64,000 bases of DNA from Actinomycetes bacterium (GTDB taxonomy: Bacteria > Actinomycetota > Acidimicrobiia > Acidimicrobiales > Palsa-688), in contig JAKCDU010000001.1 of the NCBI GenBank assembly GCA_021838445.1, positions 178,907-242,906 on the forward strand. Reading direction: 5' to 3'. Shown here piece by piece: positions 30,757-39,316 of the stretch. Positions within the stretch are counted from its first letter, which is position 1, and each line of letters opens with the position of its first letter. Under the pieces are notes generated by a model. That model saw only the letters and a program-made list of their open reading frames with translations, searched no databases and was not told the origin of the DNA. The position numbers and the translations under genes were made by a program.

Positions 30757-31098
30757 CGTACCGGCGCCCAGACTCCACCGGACCTCGCCGCGGGTGTCGA
30801 TCTCGGTGACGTGGATGGTCCGTGGCGGGTGGCCCACCAGGGTGCAGTCGAAGGTGTGACCGGTCCGGACCGGCTCCCGGGCCGGGCAGGTCACCTGCGG
30901 GGCCTGCGCCAGGTTCTGCTGGGCCTGTATCCCGAGGGCGATCTGATCGGCGGTGTCCGACCCGGCCAGGGTGGTGTCGGCGGTGTGCAGCAGGTCCCCC
31001 GCCCCCCACAGCAAGCCGATGAGCAGCAGGGCGATGAGGGCTATCACCCCGGGCAGGAAGCCCCGCACGGGCCGGGCGCTCGGGTCAGGCGGGTCCAT
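30754..31098 (-). CDS. DUF4333 membrane protein
   Basis: A 114-residue protein with one N-terminal membrane helix (about 13-35, GFLPGVIALIALLLIGLLWGA) and an outside DUF4333 domain: VTCPAREPVRTGHTFDCTLVG, whose two cysteines may form a disulfide. The function of DUF4333 is unknown. ATG 31098 with a leaderless -10 is preferred to a longer frame that would run into the divergent NifU-like gene. Confidence 0.8.
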   Translation of the reverse strand: MDPPDPSARPVRGFLPGVIALIALLLIGLLWGAGDLLHTADTTLAGSDTADQIALGIQAQQNLAQAPQVTCPAREPVRTGHTFDCTLVGHPPRTIHVTEIDTRGEVRWSLGAGT

Positions 31099-31106
31099 GC
31101 CCGGCC

Positions 31107-31112
31107 AGATTA
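31107..31112 (-). promoter_or_regulatory. -10 hexamer for DUF4333 gene
   Basis: On the minus strand TAATCT ends 8 bases before ATG 31098. Confidence 0.55.
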
Positions 31113-31178
31113 GATGGCTCCCGTCGCTACCAGGCTCTGGGCCGGTTGGCCACCCGTTCCTGGCACAATGGACCCACA

Positions 31179-31496
31179 ATGATCACCGACGAAGAACGAT
31201 CCTCCCGCCTGGCTCATCTCGAGGAGCTGATCGAACTGATCCGCCCGGCCGTCCAGGCCGACGGCGGCGACCTGGTGCTGCTCAGCGCCGACGTGGACAC
31301 CGGGGTCATAGAGGTCCAGCTGCAGGGCTCCTGCTCATCGTGCGCCATCAGCAGCACCACGCTGCAGGCCGGTGTGCAGCGGATCCTCCAGGAACGCCTC
31401 GACTGGGTGACCGAGGTGCTCGGGTCCATCGACGAGGACATCGACTGGGAGACCAGCGCAGCCATGGGTCAGGGGGGCTACACACCCCGCTGGTGA
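31179..31496 (+). CDS. NifU-like iron-sulfur scaffold protein
   Basis: A 105-residue protein of the NifU C-terminal (Nfu) family, which holds or passes on 4Fe-4S clusters. The core LIRPAVQADGGDLVLLSADVDTGVIEVQLQGSCSSCAISSTTLQAGV shows the CxxC cluster ligands. ATG 31179 is preferred over GTG or other upstream starts because the family begins near here. It is divergent from the DUF4333 gene. Confidence 0.92.
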   Translation: MITDEERSSRLAHLEELIELIRPAVQADGGDLVLLSADVDTGVIEVQLQGSCSSCAISSTTLQAGVQRILQERLDWVTEVLGSIDEDIDWETSAAMGQGGYTPRW

Positions 31497-31558
31497 CAGC
31501 GAGGCGACCGGGCCCGGGCGGCCCCGCCGTCGCCCGTCGGGCGCAGTGTTGGAGGCGA

Positions 31559-31581
31559 GGCCCCGGGTCAACCCCGGGGCC
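31559..31581. terminator. Strong hairpin between the NifU-like gene and tRNA-Pro
   Basis: GGCCCCGGG pairs over 9 bp with CCCGGGGCC around a 5-base loop. It lies 8 bases beyond the 3' end of the minus-strand tRNA and after the plus-strand NifU-like gene, so it may stop both. Confidence 0.65.
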
Positions 31582-31588
31582 TTCGCTG

Positions 31589-31662
31589 TCGGGCGGGCGA
31601 GACTTGAACTCGCGACCCCCAGACCCCCAGTCTGGTGCGCTACCAAACTGCGCCACCGCCCG
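31589..31662 (-). tRNA. tRNA-Pro (anticodon GGG)
   Basis: On the minus strand the cloverleaf is complete: acceptor CGGGCGG/CCGCCCG, D-arm with GCGC/GCGC around AGTTTGGTA, anticodon stem CCAGA/TCTGG with loop CTGGGGG giving GGG, and T-arm GCGAG/CTCGC with TTCAAGT. The discriminator is A; CCA is not encoded (CAGC follows). Confidence 0.97.
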
Positions 31663-31695
31663 TTGTCCAACGGACCACCGACCTTAGTCAAAAAG

Positions 31696-31896
31696 TCAGA
31701 CGTGTTTGGGAAGCCACTCCACCAGCCAGTAGATCCGGTACACCATGTAGCCGGCGAAGGCCACCAGCAGGACCTTGAAGTGCCAGGGCACGCTGCGGAT
31801 GCCCGACGCCAGCTCTTTGCCGCAGGTGGGGCACACCCCGCCTTCACCCAGGCTCTGGTCGTTCCAGAACCGGCTGCAATCCTCGCACCAGGGCAC
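31696..31896 (-). CDS. Small zinc-ribbon membrane protein
   Basis: A 66-residue protein: two CxxC pairs (WCEDC and CPTCGKEL) forming a zinc ribbon, then one membrane helix (about 40-58, FKVLLVAFAGYMVYRIYWLV). No known function. A leaderless -10 is six bases before the GTG, which supports it as a real gene. Confidence 0.75.
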   Translation of the reverse strand: MPWCEDCSRFWNDQSLGEGGVCPTCGKELASGIRSVPWHFKVLLVAFAGYMVYRIYWLVEWLPKHV

Positions 31897-31902
31897 GACC
31901 CC

Positions 31903-31908
31903 AGGGTA
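31903..31908 (-). promoter_or_regulatory. -10 hexamer for the small zinc-ribbon gene
   Basis: On the minus strand TACCCT ends 6 bases before the GTG at 31896. Confidence 0.5.
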
Positions 31909-31972
31909 GGGCGCCGGGGCCGCTAAAACCGCCCGGCGGTACCGGGGCCGCCGCCTCCGGTCCCGCTCGGGT

Positions 31973-33064
31973 TCAGACCCTCCGGATGGCCAGGATGGCC
32001 ACGTCGTCGCCGAGCGGCTCGGAGGCGAAGTCCCGCGCTGCTTCGAGGAGGTCCTTGCACAGGATGGTCGTATCCTGGCCTGGATCGCGCCGCAGGGCGG
32101 CGGCTATGCGCTCCTCCCCGAATATCTGGTTACCCGAGCGGGCCTCGGCCAGGCCGTCGGTGTACATGAGGACGACGTCGCCGACCAGCAGCGGTCGCTC
32201 CCTCGAGTAGTACGAACCTGCCGGGTCGAGGGTGAGGAGGGGCCCGGTGGAGCGCAGGGCGTGGATCTCGGAGTCCTGCCACAACCAGGTGGGCGGGTGC
32301 CCGGCCGAGGCGTGACGCAGCGTCCCAGCGGCCGGGTCGATGATCACCACGCAGACCGACACGAGGTCCTCGGGTCGGCTGCTGATGGACAGGACCTTGT
32401 TGAGCTCCTCGAGGGCCTGGGCCGGGTCCCGGTACTGGCGGATGAAGGTCCGCAGCAGGTACTTGACCTGGAAGGCGGTGATGGAGGGGTCTATCCCGTG
32501 GCCGGCCACGTCGCCGATCACCGAGGCGAGCCGGCCGCCGCCCAGCTCGAACACGTCGTAGAAGTCGCCGGCCATCATCCCCGTCCCCGGCTGGTAGACC
32601 CGTCCCATCTCGAACCCGTCGATGTGGGGTAGGTCCTCGGGGGCCAGACGTTCGGCCCAGCGGCGGGGGGCGAGCTGCTCCTGGGCCAGGACCTCCTCGG
32701 CGCGCCGCTCGAGCATGGCCCGGCTCTCGGCCAGGCGGGCCTCGGCGAAGAACCGGGGAGCGAAGCGGATGGTGATCACCACCGGGATGCTCACCGCCAG
32801 GAGCGGCACCTGGTACCACGCCGAGTTGGACAGCGAGGCCACCCCCAGGCCGACCGCCAGAACCGAGTAGAGGATGGCCGTGTGCAGGTCCTTGTCGAAA
32901 GCGGCCCGGGCCAGGTCGGTGGCGTCGGCGCCGGTCGACGACGATGCCGTCTCGGCCTGGATGCGCCGCGCCGCGCGCGACAGGCGAGCCGCCGCCCGTC
33001 CCCAAAGTGCTGCGGCCACCGCGCAGAAGACCGCAGCTGCAGCCAGCCACGGCTGGGTGAACAT
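31973..33064 (-). CDS. Membrane PP2C/SpoIIE-type serine phosphatase (RsbU-like)
   Basis: A 363-residue protein with two or three N-terminal membrane helices (5-25 and about 65-100), a linking coiled helix (RLAESRAMLERRAEEVLAQEQLAPRR) and a PPM phosphatase domain (about 145-363). Metal ligands are seen in MMAGDFYDVFEL, GDVAGHGIDP, YTDGLAEAR and GDDVAILAIRR. Such enzymes usually act on anti-anti-sigma factors in partner-switching stress responses; no anti-sigma partner lies nearby. It follows der by 23 bases. Confidence 0.9.
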   Translation of the reverse strand: MFTQPWLAAAAVFCAVAAALWGRAAARLSRAARRIQAETASSSTGADATDLARAAFDKDLHTAILYSVLAVGLGVASLSNSAWYQVPLLAVSIPVVITIRFAPRFFAEARLAESRAMLERRAEEVLAQEQLAPRRWAERLAPEDLPHIDGFEMGRVYQPGTGMMAGDFYDVFELGGGRLASVIGDVAGHGIDPSITAFQVKYLLRTFIRQYRDPAQALEELNKVLSISSRPEDLVSVCVVIIDPAAGTLRHASAGHPPTWLWQDSEIHALRSTGPLLTLDPAGSYYSRERPLLVGDVVLMYTDGLAEARSGNQIFGEERIAAALRRDPGQDTTILCKDLLEAARDFASEPLGDDVAILAIRRV

Positions 33065-33087
33065 GACCTAAACGGTACCTGACCGGC

Positions 33088-34407
33088 TCAGCTCGATCGC
33101 CTTCTCACCCGGAACACGAGGGGGGTGGGGCCGAACTCGAAGTGCTCCCGGAGGCGACGCTCCAGGTAGCGCAGGTAGGGGCCGGGGATCATCTTGGTGG
33201 CGAACAGGGTGAACGTCGGCGGGTCGGTGGCCCCCTGGGTGGCGTAGAGGATTCGCCCCCCCGGCGAGGGGTGGGCCGACTGGGCCGAGGCGAGGACCCG
33301 GTTGAGCTCCCCGGTGGGCACCCGCTTCTTCGACGCCGTCATGGCCTCGCCCAGAGCGGGTAGCAGCTTGTGCACTCCGAGGCCGGTGCGGGCGCTCACT
33401 TTGAGGACCGGGGCGTAGGCCAGGAAACCCAGCCGGTCGGCCACCTCGGCGGTGACCGCCGCCCGGCCCTCGGCGTCGAGCAGGTCCCACTTGTTGAGCA
33501 GCAGGACCACCGGTCCGCCCGCCGCGTCCACCCGCTCGGCGAGGCGCTGGTCCTGGCGGGTGATGCCCTCCGAGGCGTCGATCACGAGCAGGGCGCAGCG
33601 GGCCCGGTCGAGCGACTGCAGGGCTCTGACCAGGGAGTAGTACTCGGCTCCCTCGGCCTCCTTGGTCCGCCTCCGCATGCCCGCGGTATCCACGAAGCGG
33701 ATGTCGCCCTCGGCGGTGCTCACCACGGTGTCGATGCTGTCCCTCGTGGTCCCGGGAAGGTCGTGCACCACCGACCGCTCGTCGCCGATCAAGCGGTTGA
33801 ACAGCGTCGACTTGCCCACGTTGGGCCGGCCCACGATGGCCACCGAAGGGGTGTCGTCTCCGTCGTCGTCGGGCGGGGGTTCGTCGGCCTCGGGGGGCAG
33901 GCGGTCCACCAGGGCGTCGAGCAGGTCACCGGTGCCCCGGCCGTGGATGGCGCTCACCGGGTAGGGGTCGCCGAGGCCGAGCCGGGCGAAACCCCAGGCG
34001 TCGGCGTCGCGGCTGTTCCCGTCGACTTTGTTGGCCACCACCAGGGTGGGTTCCGGGCGGCGCCGCAGCAGGGCCGCCACCTGGGCGTCCTCGTCGGTGA
34101 TCCCGACCGAGGTGTCGACCACCAGCATCACCACATCGGCGTCGCGGATGGCTCGTTCGGACTGGTCCGAGACCTGCCGGTCGAGGGCGTCCCCGCCCGC
34201 CAGCCAACCGCCGGTGTCGACGATGGTGAAGTCCCGCCCGGCCCACTCGGCGTCGAGGAACTTGCGGTCCCGGGTGACCCCCGGATGCTCCTCGACGATG
34301 GCCTCCCGGCGACCCACGATGCGGTTGACCAGTGTCGACTTGCCGACATTGGGGCGTCCGACCACCGCGACGAGGGGCCGGCGGCGGGGAGCGGCGGCGG
34401 CGGTCAT
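33088..34407 (-). CDS. der: Ribosome biogenesis GTPase Der (EngA)
   Basis: Tandem-GTPase needed for 50S subunit maturation. 439 residues: first G domain (about 10-170) with GRPNVGKST, DTGG and NKVD; second (about 185-350) with GRPNVGKST, DTAGMRR and NKWD; then a KH-like domain (about 355-439). Its ATG overlaps the stop of the DUF512 gene, so the two are coupled. Confidence 0.97.
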   Translation of the reverse strand: MTAAAAPRRRPLVAVVGRPNVGKSTLVNRIVGRREAIVEEHPGVTRDRKFLDAEWAGRDFTIVDTGGWLAGGDALDRQVSDQSERAIRDADVVMLVVDTSVGITDEDAQVAALLRRRPEPTLVVANKVDGNSRDADAWGFARLGLGDPYPVSAIHGRGTGDLLDALVDRLPPEADEPPPDDDGDDTPSVAIVGRPNVGKSTLFNRLIGDERSVVHDLPGTTRDSIDTVVSTAEGDIRFVDTAGMRRRTKEAEGAEYYSLVRALQSLDRARCALLVIDASEGITRQDQRLAERVDAAGGPVVLLLNKWDLLDAEGRAAVTAEVADRLGFLAYAPVLKVSARTGLGVHKLLPALGEAMTASKKRVPTGELNRVLASAQSAHPSPGGRILYATQGATDPPTFTLFATKMIPGPYLRYLERRLREHFEFGPTPLVFRVRRRSS

Positions 34408-35753
34408 GACAGGGCCGCCCGCAGCGAGGCGCCGTCAGCGGCGACCACCTCGACGGGGCGGGGCAGGTCGTCGGGGTGGGTTCCGTCGAGGAAGACCCCG
34501 CCCGACAGGCAGACGTCGGGAAGCAGGTAGCGCCGCCCCGAGGGGGCGTCGGCCAACGCCGCGGCGACGTCGGTGCCGGTCATCAGGCCGGCTACCGCGA
34601 TGTTCCCCCCGAAGTAGCGGTTCTCCACCGTGAGCACCTCGCTGTCGGGCCTGACCGACCGGACCAGCGGCTCGAGGAGGGCGGCGGCGTAGGCTCCGGT
34701 CAGCACCGTGACCGGCGAGTCCCGGCGGGGTCGCAGAGTCACCTGGCCGACCTGGCGCGCCGCCCGGTAGCCGACCGCAGGAGCCCCGTCGACGGACTGG
34801 AAGAAGCCCCCGGGGCCCCCCGCAGGAGCGGCCTGGCCGCCGTAGAAGCGGGCCTCGAACCCGCGGGCCAGGCCGACCCCGTTCTCGTGCTGGGCCAACT
34901 CGCCGTAGCTCTCCAGGGGGGGCAGGGGCCGACCGGCGATGAGGTAGTACTCGTCGGAGGCGAACACCGTTGGACGCCCGAGGGTGGCCACGAAGGCCGC
35001 CTGCCAGTCCTCCACCAGATCGATGACGGCGGCGGCCTCGGCCACGGTGTGGGGCCGCATCGACCCCTCGGTGTTGAAGCGGCTCACCCCGAGAGGCACG
35101 CACGCCACGCTGGCCAGTTCGGGATAGCGGTCCATCACCCCGGCCAGGGTGTCGTCGAGGATGTCCCCGTCGTTGACCCCGGGGCAGACCACCACCTGGC
35201 CGTGGACGGTCACGCCGTGGTCGAGCAGGGCCCGCAGCCAGCGCAGGCTCACCGAGCCGCGCCGGTTGCGCAGCATGCGGCTGCGGACCTCCGGGTCGGT
35301 GGCGTGGATGCTCACCCACAGTGGCGACAGGCCCTCGGTGATCACCCGCTCGAGGTCGATCTCGGTGAAGCGGGTCAAGGTGGTGAAGTTGCCGTAGAGG
35401 AACGACAGGCGGTAGTCGTCATCCCGTATGTACAGGCTGCGCCGCAGTCCCTTGGGCAGCTGGTGGATGAAGCAGAACTCGCAGTGGTTGTCACACGTCC
35501 GGACCCGGTCGAACAGAGGTGAGTCCACCTCGATGCCGAGCGGCTCGGGTCCCGTACGGACCACCTCTACCGTGAGCTCCACCCCACCCCGGCGCACCTC
35601 GAGCTCCAAGCGTTCCTGATCGGCGAGCAGCTGGTATTCGATGATATCGCGGGGGACCTGACCGTCCATGGAGACGATCTGGTCGCCGGGCTGCAACCCG
35701 GCGATGGCCGCGGGGGAACCGGGAACCACCACCACCACTCGAGGCAGTGACAT
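34404..35753 (-). CDS. DUF512 protein with PDZ and radical-SAM-like domain
   Basis: A 449-residue protein: N-terminal PDZ-like domain (1-65, VVVVPGSPAAIAGLQPGDQIVSMDGQ), then a radical-SAM-like core with CDNHCEFCFIHQLPKGLRRS (CxxxCxxC) and the DUF512 C-terminus ending in a DVCLSGGVFLDG motif. The family is widespread next to der in actinobacteria, clostridia and others, with no proven reaction. A leaderless -10 precedes the ATG. Confidence 0.9.
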   Translation of the reverse strand: MSLPRVVVVVPGSPAAIAGLQPGDQIVSMDGQVPRDIIEYQLLADQERLELEVRRGGVELTVEVVRTGPEPLGIEVDSPLFDRVRTCDNHCEFCFIHQLPKGLRRSLYIRDDDYRLSFLYGNFTTLTRFTEIDLERVITEGLSPLWVSIHATDPEVRSRMLRNRRGSVSLRWLRALLDHGVTVHGQVVVCPGVNDGDILDDTLAGVMDRYPELASVACVPLGVSRFNTEGSMRPHTVAEAAAVIDLVEDWQAAFVATLGRPTVFASDEYYLIAGRPLPPLESYGELAQHENGVGLARGFEARFYGGQAAPAGGPGGFFQSVDGAPAVGYRAARQVGQVTLRPRRDSPVTVLTGAYAAALLEPLVRSVRPDSEVLTVENRYFGGNIAVAGLMTGTDVAAALADAPSGRRYLLPDVCLSGGVFLDGTHPDDLPRPVEVVAADGASLRAALS

Positions 35754-35759
35754 TCTTAG

Positions 35760-35765
35760 AGGATA
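35760..35765 (-). promoter_or_regulatory. -10 hexamer for leaderless DUF512-der transcript
   Basis: On the minus strand TATCCT ends 6 bases before ATG 35753. Confidence 0.6.
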
Positions 35766-35874
35766 CGTCCCCGGAGCGGGGTCAACGGATTTGGGACTTT
35801 TTTCTTCTAAAGGTTCCCTGGTCCGCCCGCCGATAACCGCATGAGCACGTGCACCACCGACCCTCGGGAAGGCT

Positions 35875-37392
35875 ATGGATACTCGTCCCTTTTATCCGGA
35901 ATCGGCAGGTATGGAGCGGATCCGCTCGCTGGCTCTGGCGGCCACTGCCGTGTCCTCGGTCCTGTTCCCCTCGGCCGGGGTGGCCGCCGCCCTCGGGAGC
36001 CCTACCCCCGCCCTGACCGCCCCCGCCGTCCACGCCGCGGCCTTCTCGAGCTCACCCATCGTGGGGGTGGCGGCCCAGCCCGGGTCGGCGGGGTACTGGA
36101 TGGCGTCGGCCACCGGAGGGGTGTTCGCGGTCGGCACGGCCGGCTTCTACGGGTCGCTCGGAGGGGTGAACCTGGCCCAGCCCATCGTGGCCATGGCCGC
36201 CACCCCGTCCGGCCACGGATACTGGCTGGCGGCCGCCGACGGCGGCGTGTTCAGCTTCGGCGACGCCCGCTTCTTCGGGTCCACCGGCGGGATCCACCTG
36301 GCCCAGCCCATCGTGGCCATGGCCGCCACCCCGTCGGGGAACGGGTACTGGCTGATCGCAAGGGACGGAGGGGTGTTCTCCTTCGGCGACGCCCGCTTCT
36401 TCGGCTCCACCGGCGGCGTGCGCCTCACCCAGCCCATCGTCGGGGCGGCGGCCACCCCGACGGGCCGGGGGTACTGGATGGTGGCCTCCGACGGCGGAGT
36501 GTTCTCCTTCGGCGACGCCGGGTTCCACGGATCTACCGGCGGAGTGGCGCTGGCCCAGCCGATAATCGGCATAGCCCCCACGTCGACCGGCAACGGCTAC
36601 TGGCTGGTGGCCTCCGACGGCGGCGTCTTCACCTTCGGCGACGCCGCCTATCACGGATCAGCCGTGACCTTCAACGCTCCCTCGGGCGCCCAGAGCGTCG
36701 GGATCATCCCGGTCGGCTCGGGCTACTGGGTCCCCAACGACCAGGGGCAGGTGGACGCCCTCGGTGCCCCGGCCGCCCCCCAGCCGTCGTTCCCGGTGAC
36801 GGTCACCTCCACCCCGGTGTCGCCCAACCGTCTGCCCCCGTCGGTCAACCCAGCCGCCTCGACGGCCCCCTCGGCGGCCTTCAGCCAGGCCTGCTGGACG
36901 CCACCGGTCAACAACGCCTCCTGCGATGCCGCCGCCCTGACCGACATCAACCAGGCCCGGGCGGCCGAGGGCTACGGCCCGCTGCCCCTCCCCGGGAACT
37001 ACGAGTCGCTGCCCATGGGCACCCAGCTGGTCGTGGTCGCCGATGCCGAGCGGACCAGCCGGGGCCTGCCCTCGCTGCCCGAGAACGCCAACCTCGACCT
37101 GATGGCCCAGGCCGGGGCCCAGGCCGGGGCCGACCCGACCGGGCCGGGGGGCTACGCGTGGGGCTCCAACATCGCGTGGGGGGATCCCACCCCGCTGGCC
37201 GCCGACTTCGGCTGGATGTACGACGACGGCCTCGGCAGCGAGAACATCGACTGCAACTACGCCGGCGCCCCCGGGTGCTGGGGGCACCGGGAGAACATCC
37301 TCTCCCCCTGGGGTGGCCAGGCCGGCGGCGGGGTGTTCAACAATGGCGGGCAGATGCAGCTGACCCAGCTCTTCGTCGCCAACTACCCCTGA
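35875..37392 (+). CDS. Secreted protein with five 42-residue propeller-like repeats and CAP-like domain
   Basis: A 505-residue exported protein. The signal peptide (about 13-40, [20 protein letters not shown]) suggests ATG 35911 as an alternative start. Residues about 55-265 are five tandem 42-residue units around a [20 protein letters not shown] core and a GSTGGVxLAQPIVG linker, plus a degenerate sixth. Such units probably form a beta-propeller or beta-sheet stack. The C-terminal part (about 330-505) resembles CAP/SCP secreted domains: [33 protein letters not shown]. No membrane anchor. The same repeat occurs in the GH25 gene at 61530. The function is unknown; a cell-surface or wall role is likely. 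Confidence 0.8.
   Translation: [505 protein letters not shown]
36129..36660 (+). repeat. Tandem 126-bp repeat array (42-residue units)
   Basis: Matching nucleotide blocks recur at 126-bp steps, for example the CTTCGGCGACGCCCGCTTCT block near 36255 and 36381. The units have diverged by point changes but not in length. Confidence 0.85.
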
Positions 37393-37424
37393 GCCCCGCC
37401 CATTCGATACCGGCTCACCCCCGG

Positions 37425-37430
37425 TAGCCT
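37425..37430 (+). promoter_or_regulatory. -10 hexamer for leaderless ispH transcript
   Basis: TAGCCT ends 7 bases before ATG 37438. Confidence 0.55.
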
Positions 37431-37437
37431 CGGGGGG

Positions 37438-38520
37438 ATGAACAAGGTCGACCGGGTCATCCTGGCCTCCCCCCGGGGCTTCTGCGCCGGTGTGGAGATG
37501 GCCATCAAGTCGCTGGCCTGGATGACCCGGGTCTTCGAGCCACCCGTGTACTGCTACCACGAGATCGTCCACAACGAGGTGGTCGTCGAGCGGTTCCGGT
37601 CCATGGGGGTGGTGTTCGTGGAGAGCCTGGACGAGGTTCCGCCCGGCGCACCGTTGATGCTGTCGGCCCACGGCTCCCCGCCGGCGCTGGTGGAGAGGGC
37701 CCGTGAGCGGGGAGGGGCGGTGGTCAACGCCGTTTGCCCGCTGGTCAAGAAGGTGCACCACGAGGTGAAGGTGCGGGCCCGCAAGGGCTACGAGATCGTC
37801 TACGTCGGCCACGAGGGCCACCAGGAGGCCATCGGGACCATGGCCGTGGCCCCCGACGCGGTGCGGCGCATCGAGCACCTCGACGAGCTCGAGGCTCTCC
37901 CCGACCCCGAAGGGCCGGTCGCCTTCCTGGCCCAGACCACCCTGGCCGCCGACGAGTGGCACACCCTCCTCGATGCGGCCCGCCGGCGCTGGCCCGACCT
38001 GTGGGTGCCGGGCACATCCGACCTGTGCTTCGCCACCACCAACCGCCAGGCCGCGCTCAAGGCCATCGCCGAGCGCTGCGACGCGGTCGTGGTGATCGGC
38101 TCCCAGACCTCGTCGAACACCCTCGCCCTCGAGCGCACCGCCCGCACGGCCGGCTGCGCGGTGGTGGTCCGGGTGGACGACCCGGCCGAGTTGCCCACCG
38201 ACCTGAGGGGGACGGTGGGGGTGATCGCCGGGGCGTCGGCGCCAGAGGAGATCGTCCAGGCCGTGGTCGCCCACCTCGACCCGGTCCAAGGGGTGGAGGA
38301 GGTCCGGGCCGTCGACGAGGACGAGTACTTCCCGTTGCCGCGGGAGCTGCGCGAGCACATCAAGCTCCTCGCCGCAGTGGCGGCGGTGGCCGGGCTGGTC
38401 CCCGGCGGGGATCCGACCGCGGGGGGCGAGCTGGTGCCCGACGACCGTTCGTTATCGGCGGCCATGGCTCTCGCCGCGCTCGACCGCAGCCCGGCCCCCG
38501 CCTCCGGCCCGCTCCTCTGA
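37438..38520 (+). CDS. ispH: 4-hydroxy-3-methylbut-2-enyl diphosphate reductase
   Basis: Last enzyme of the MEP isoprenoid pathway, an iron-sulfur reductase making IPP and DMAPP. The 360-residue protein has the three cluster cysteines: Cys16 (SPRGFCAGVEMAI), one in NAVCPLVKKVH and one in TSDLCFATTNRQ. The substrate-binding HEIVHN and SAHGSPP histidines and the SQTSSNT motif are present. The C-terminal 35 residues extend beyond the catalytic core. Confidence 0.97.
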   Translation: MNKVDRVILASPRGFCAGVEMAIKSLAWMTRVFEPPVYCYHEIVHNEVVVERFRSMGVVFVESLDEVPPGAPLMLSAHGSPPALVERARERGGAVVNAVCPLVKKVHHEVKVRARKGYEIVYVGHEGHQEAIGTMAVAPDAVRRIEHLDELEALPDPEGPVAFLAQTTLAADEWHTLLDAARRRWPDLWVPGTSDLCFATTNRQAALKAIAERCDAVVVIGSQTSSNTLALERTARTAGCAVVVRVDDPAELPTDLRGTVGVIAGASAPEEIVQAVVAHLDPVQGVEEVRAVDEDEYFPLPRELREHIKLLAAVAAVAGLVPGGDPTAGGELVPDDRSLSAAMALAALDRSPAPASGPLL

Positions 38521-38548
38521 CCGGCCGTTGGGCCTGAACCTCCCGGGA

Positions 38549-38572
38549 CCGGGTCTGCCGGCAGGAGACCGG
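38549..38572 (+). terminator. Hairpin after ispH
   Basis: CCGGGTCT and AGACCGG pair with one bulge, enclosing the palindrome CTGCCGGCAG. It begins 28 bases after the ispH stop in the convergent gap. Confidence 0.35.
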
Positions 38573-38577
38573 TCGGG

Positions 38578-38646
38578 CACCTGCCGACGGTCAGGCCCGG
38601 TCAGGCCCCGCCGTTCACCTACCGACGGTCAGGCCCGGTCAGGCCC
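38578..38646. repeat. Pair of 31-bp direct repeats between ispH and plsC
   Basis: Copies at 38578-38608 and 38616-38646 differ by one base and contain the inner duplication GGTCAGGCCC. The second copy runs into the last codons and stop of plsC. Confidence 0.8.
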
Positions 38647-39316
38647 GGTCGGGATCGGCGGTGGGTCGGCCGGCCGCGGTGAGAGCCTCGTCGAATAGGG
38701 CCTGCAACTCACGCCCCAGGCGCTCGGTCATCTCGGCCACCGCCCGGCGGGGCAGGCGGGCCCCCTCGGCCCGCTCGGGAGGAGGTATGGGTCGGCCCAC
38801 CACCATCACCACCTTCACCGGGCTCATGCGCCGGCTGCCCTTGGGCATGGCCCACTCGCTGCCCCCGATCCCCACCGGGACCAGCGGCACGCCGGTGCGG
38901 GCGGCCACGAACGCCGCCCCCTCGAAGAGGGGGTGCAGGGTGGGACCGCTCTGGCGGGTCCCCTCGGGGAACAGGACCACCGGCTCTCCCCCCTTGACGG
39001 CCTCCTCGGCTCGGCGCAGGGCGTCGCGGTCGGGGCTGCCCCGGTGGACCGGGAAACCACCGAGGGAGCTGAACAGGGCCCCCGACCACTTGTACTTCCA
39101 GAGGCTGTCCTTACCCATGAACCGGATCCGCCGCCGGGTCAGGCAGCCGGCCAGGAGGGTGTCGATGTTGGAGCGGTGGACGGGGGCGATCACATACGGC
39201 CCCGATCGGGGCAGCTGGTCGCGCCCCCGTATCTCCACCCGCCAGACCAGTCGGCACACCACCTCGACCAGGCCCCGGGCCAGCGCATACCACACCAGGG
39301 AGGCGCGCCGTCTCAT
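38639..39316 (-). CDS. plsC: 1-acyl-sn-glycerol-3-phosphate acyltransferase
   Basis: Membrane-associated acyltransferase making phosphatidic acid. 225 residues. The catalytic HxxxxD box is HRSNID, the glycerophosphate-binding box is LFPEGTRQSG, and GFPVHRG and VPVGIGG are further blocks. It overlaps the cmk stop by four bases and ends the scpA-to-plsC run. The C-terminal DPDRA tail is encoded by the repeat at 38616. Confidence 0.9.
   Translation of the reverse strand: MRRRASLVWYALARGLVEVVCRLVWRVEIRGRDQLPRSGPYVIAPVHRSNIDTLLAGCLTRRRIRFMGKDSLWKYKWSGALFSSLGGFPVHRGSPDRDALRRAEEAVKGGEPVVLFPEGTRQSGPTLHPLFEGAAFVAARTGVPLVPVGIGGSEWAMPKGSRRMSPVKVVMVVGRPIPPPERAEGARLPRRAVAEMTERLGRELQALFDEALTAAGRPTADPDRA

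Noticed and set aside
31589..31662. Integration site at tRNA-Pro
   Set aside because: No integrase or duplicated tRNA end is found next to it; neighbours are ordinary housekeeping genes.
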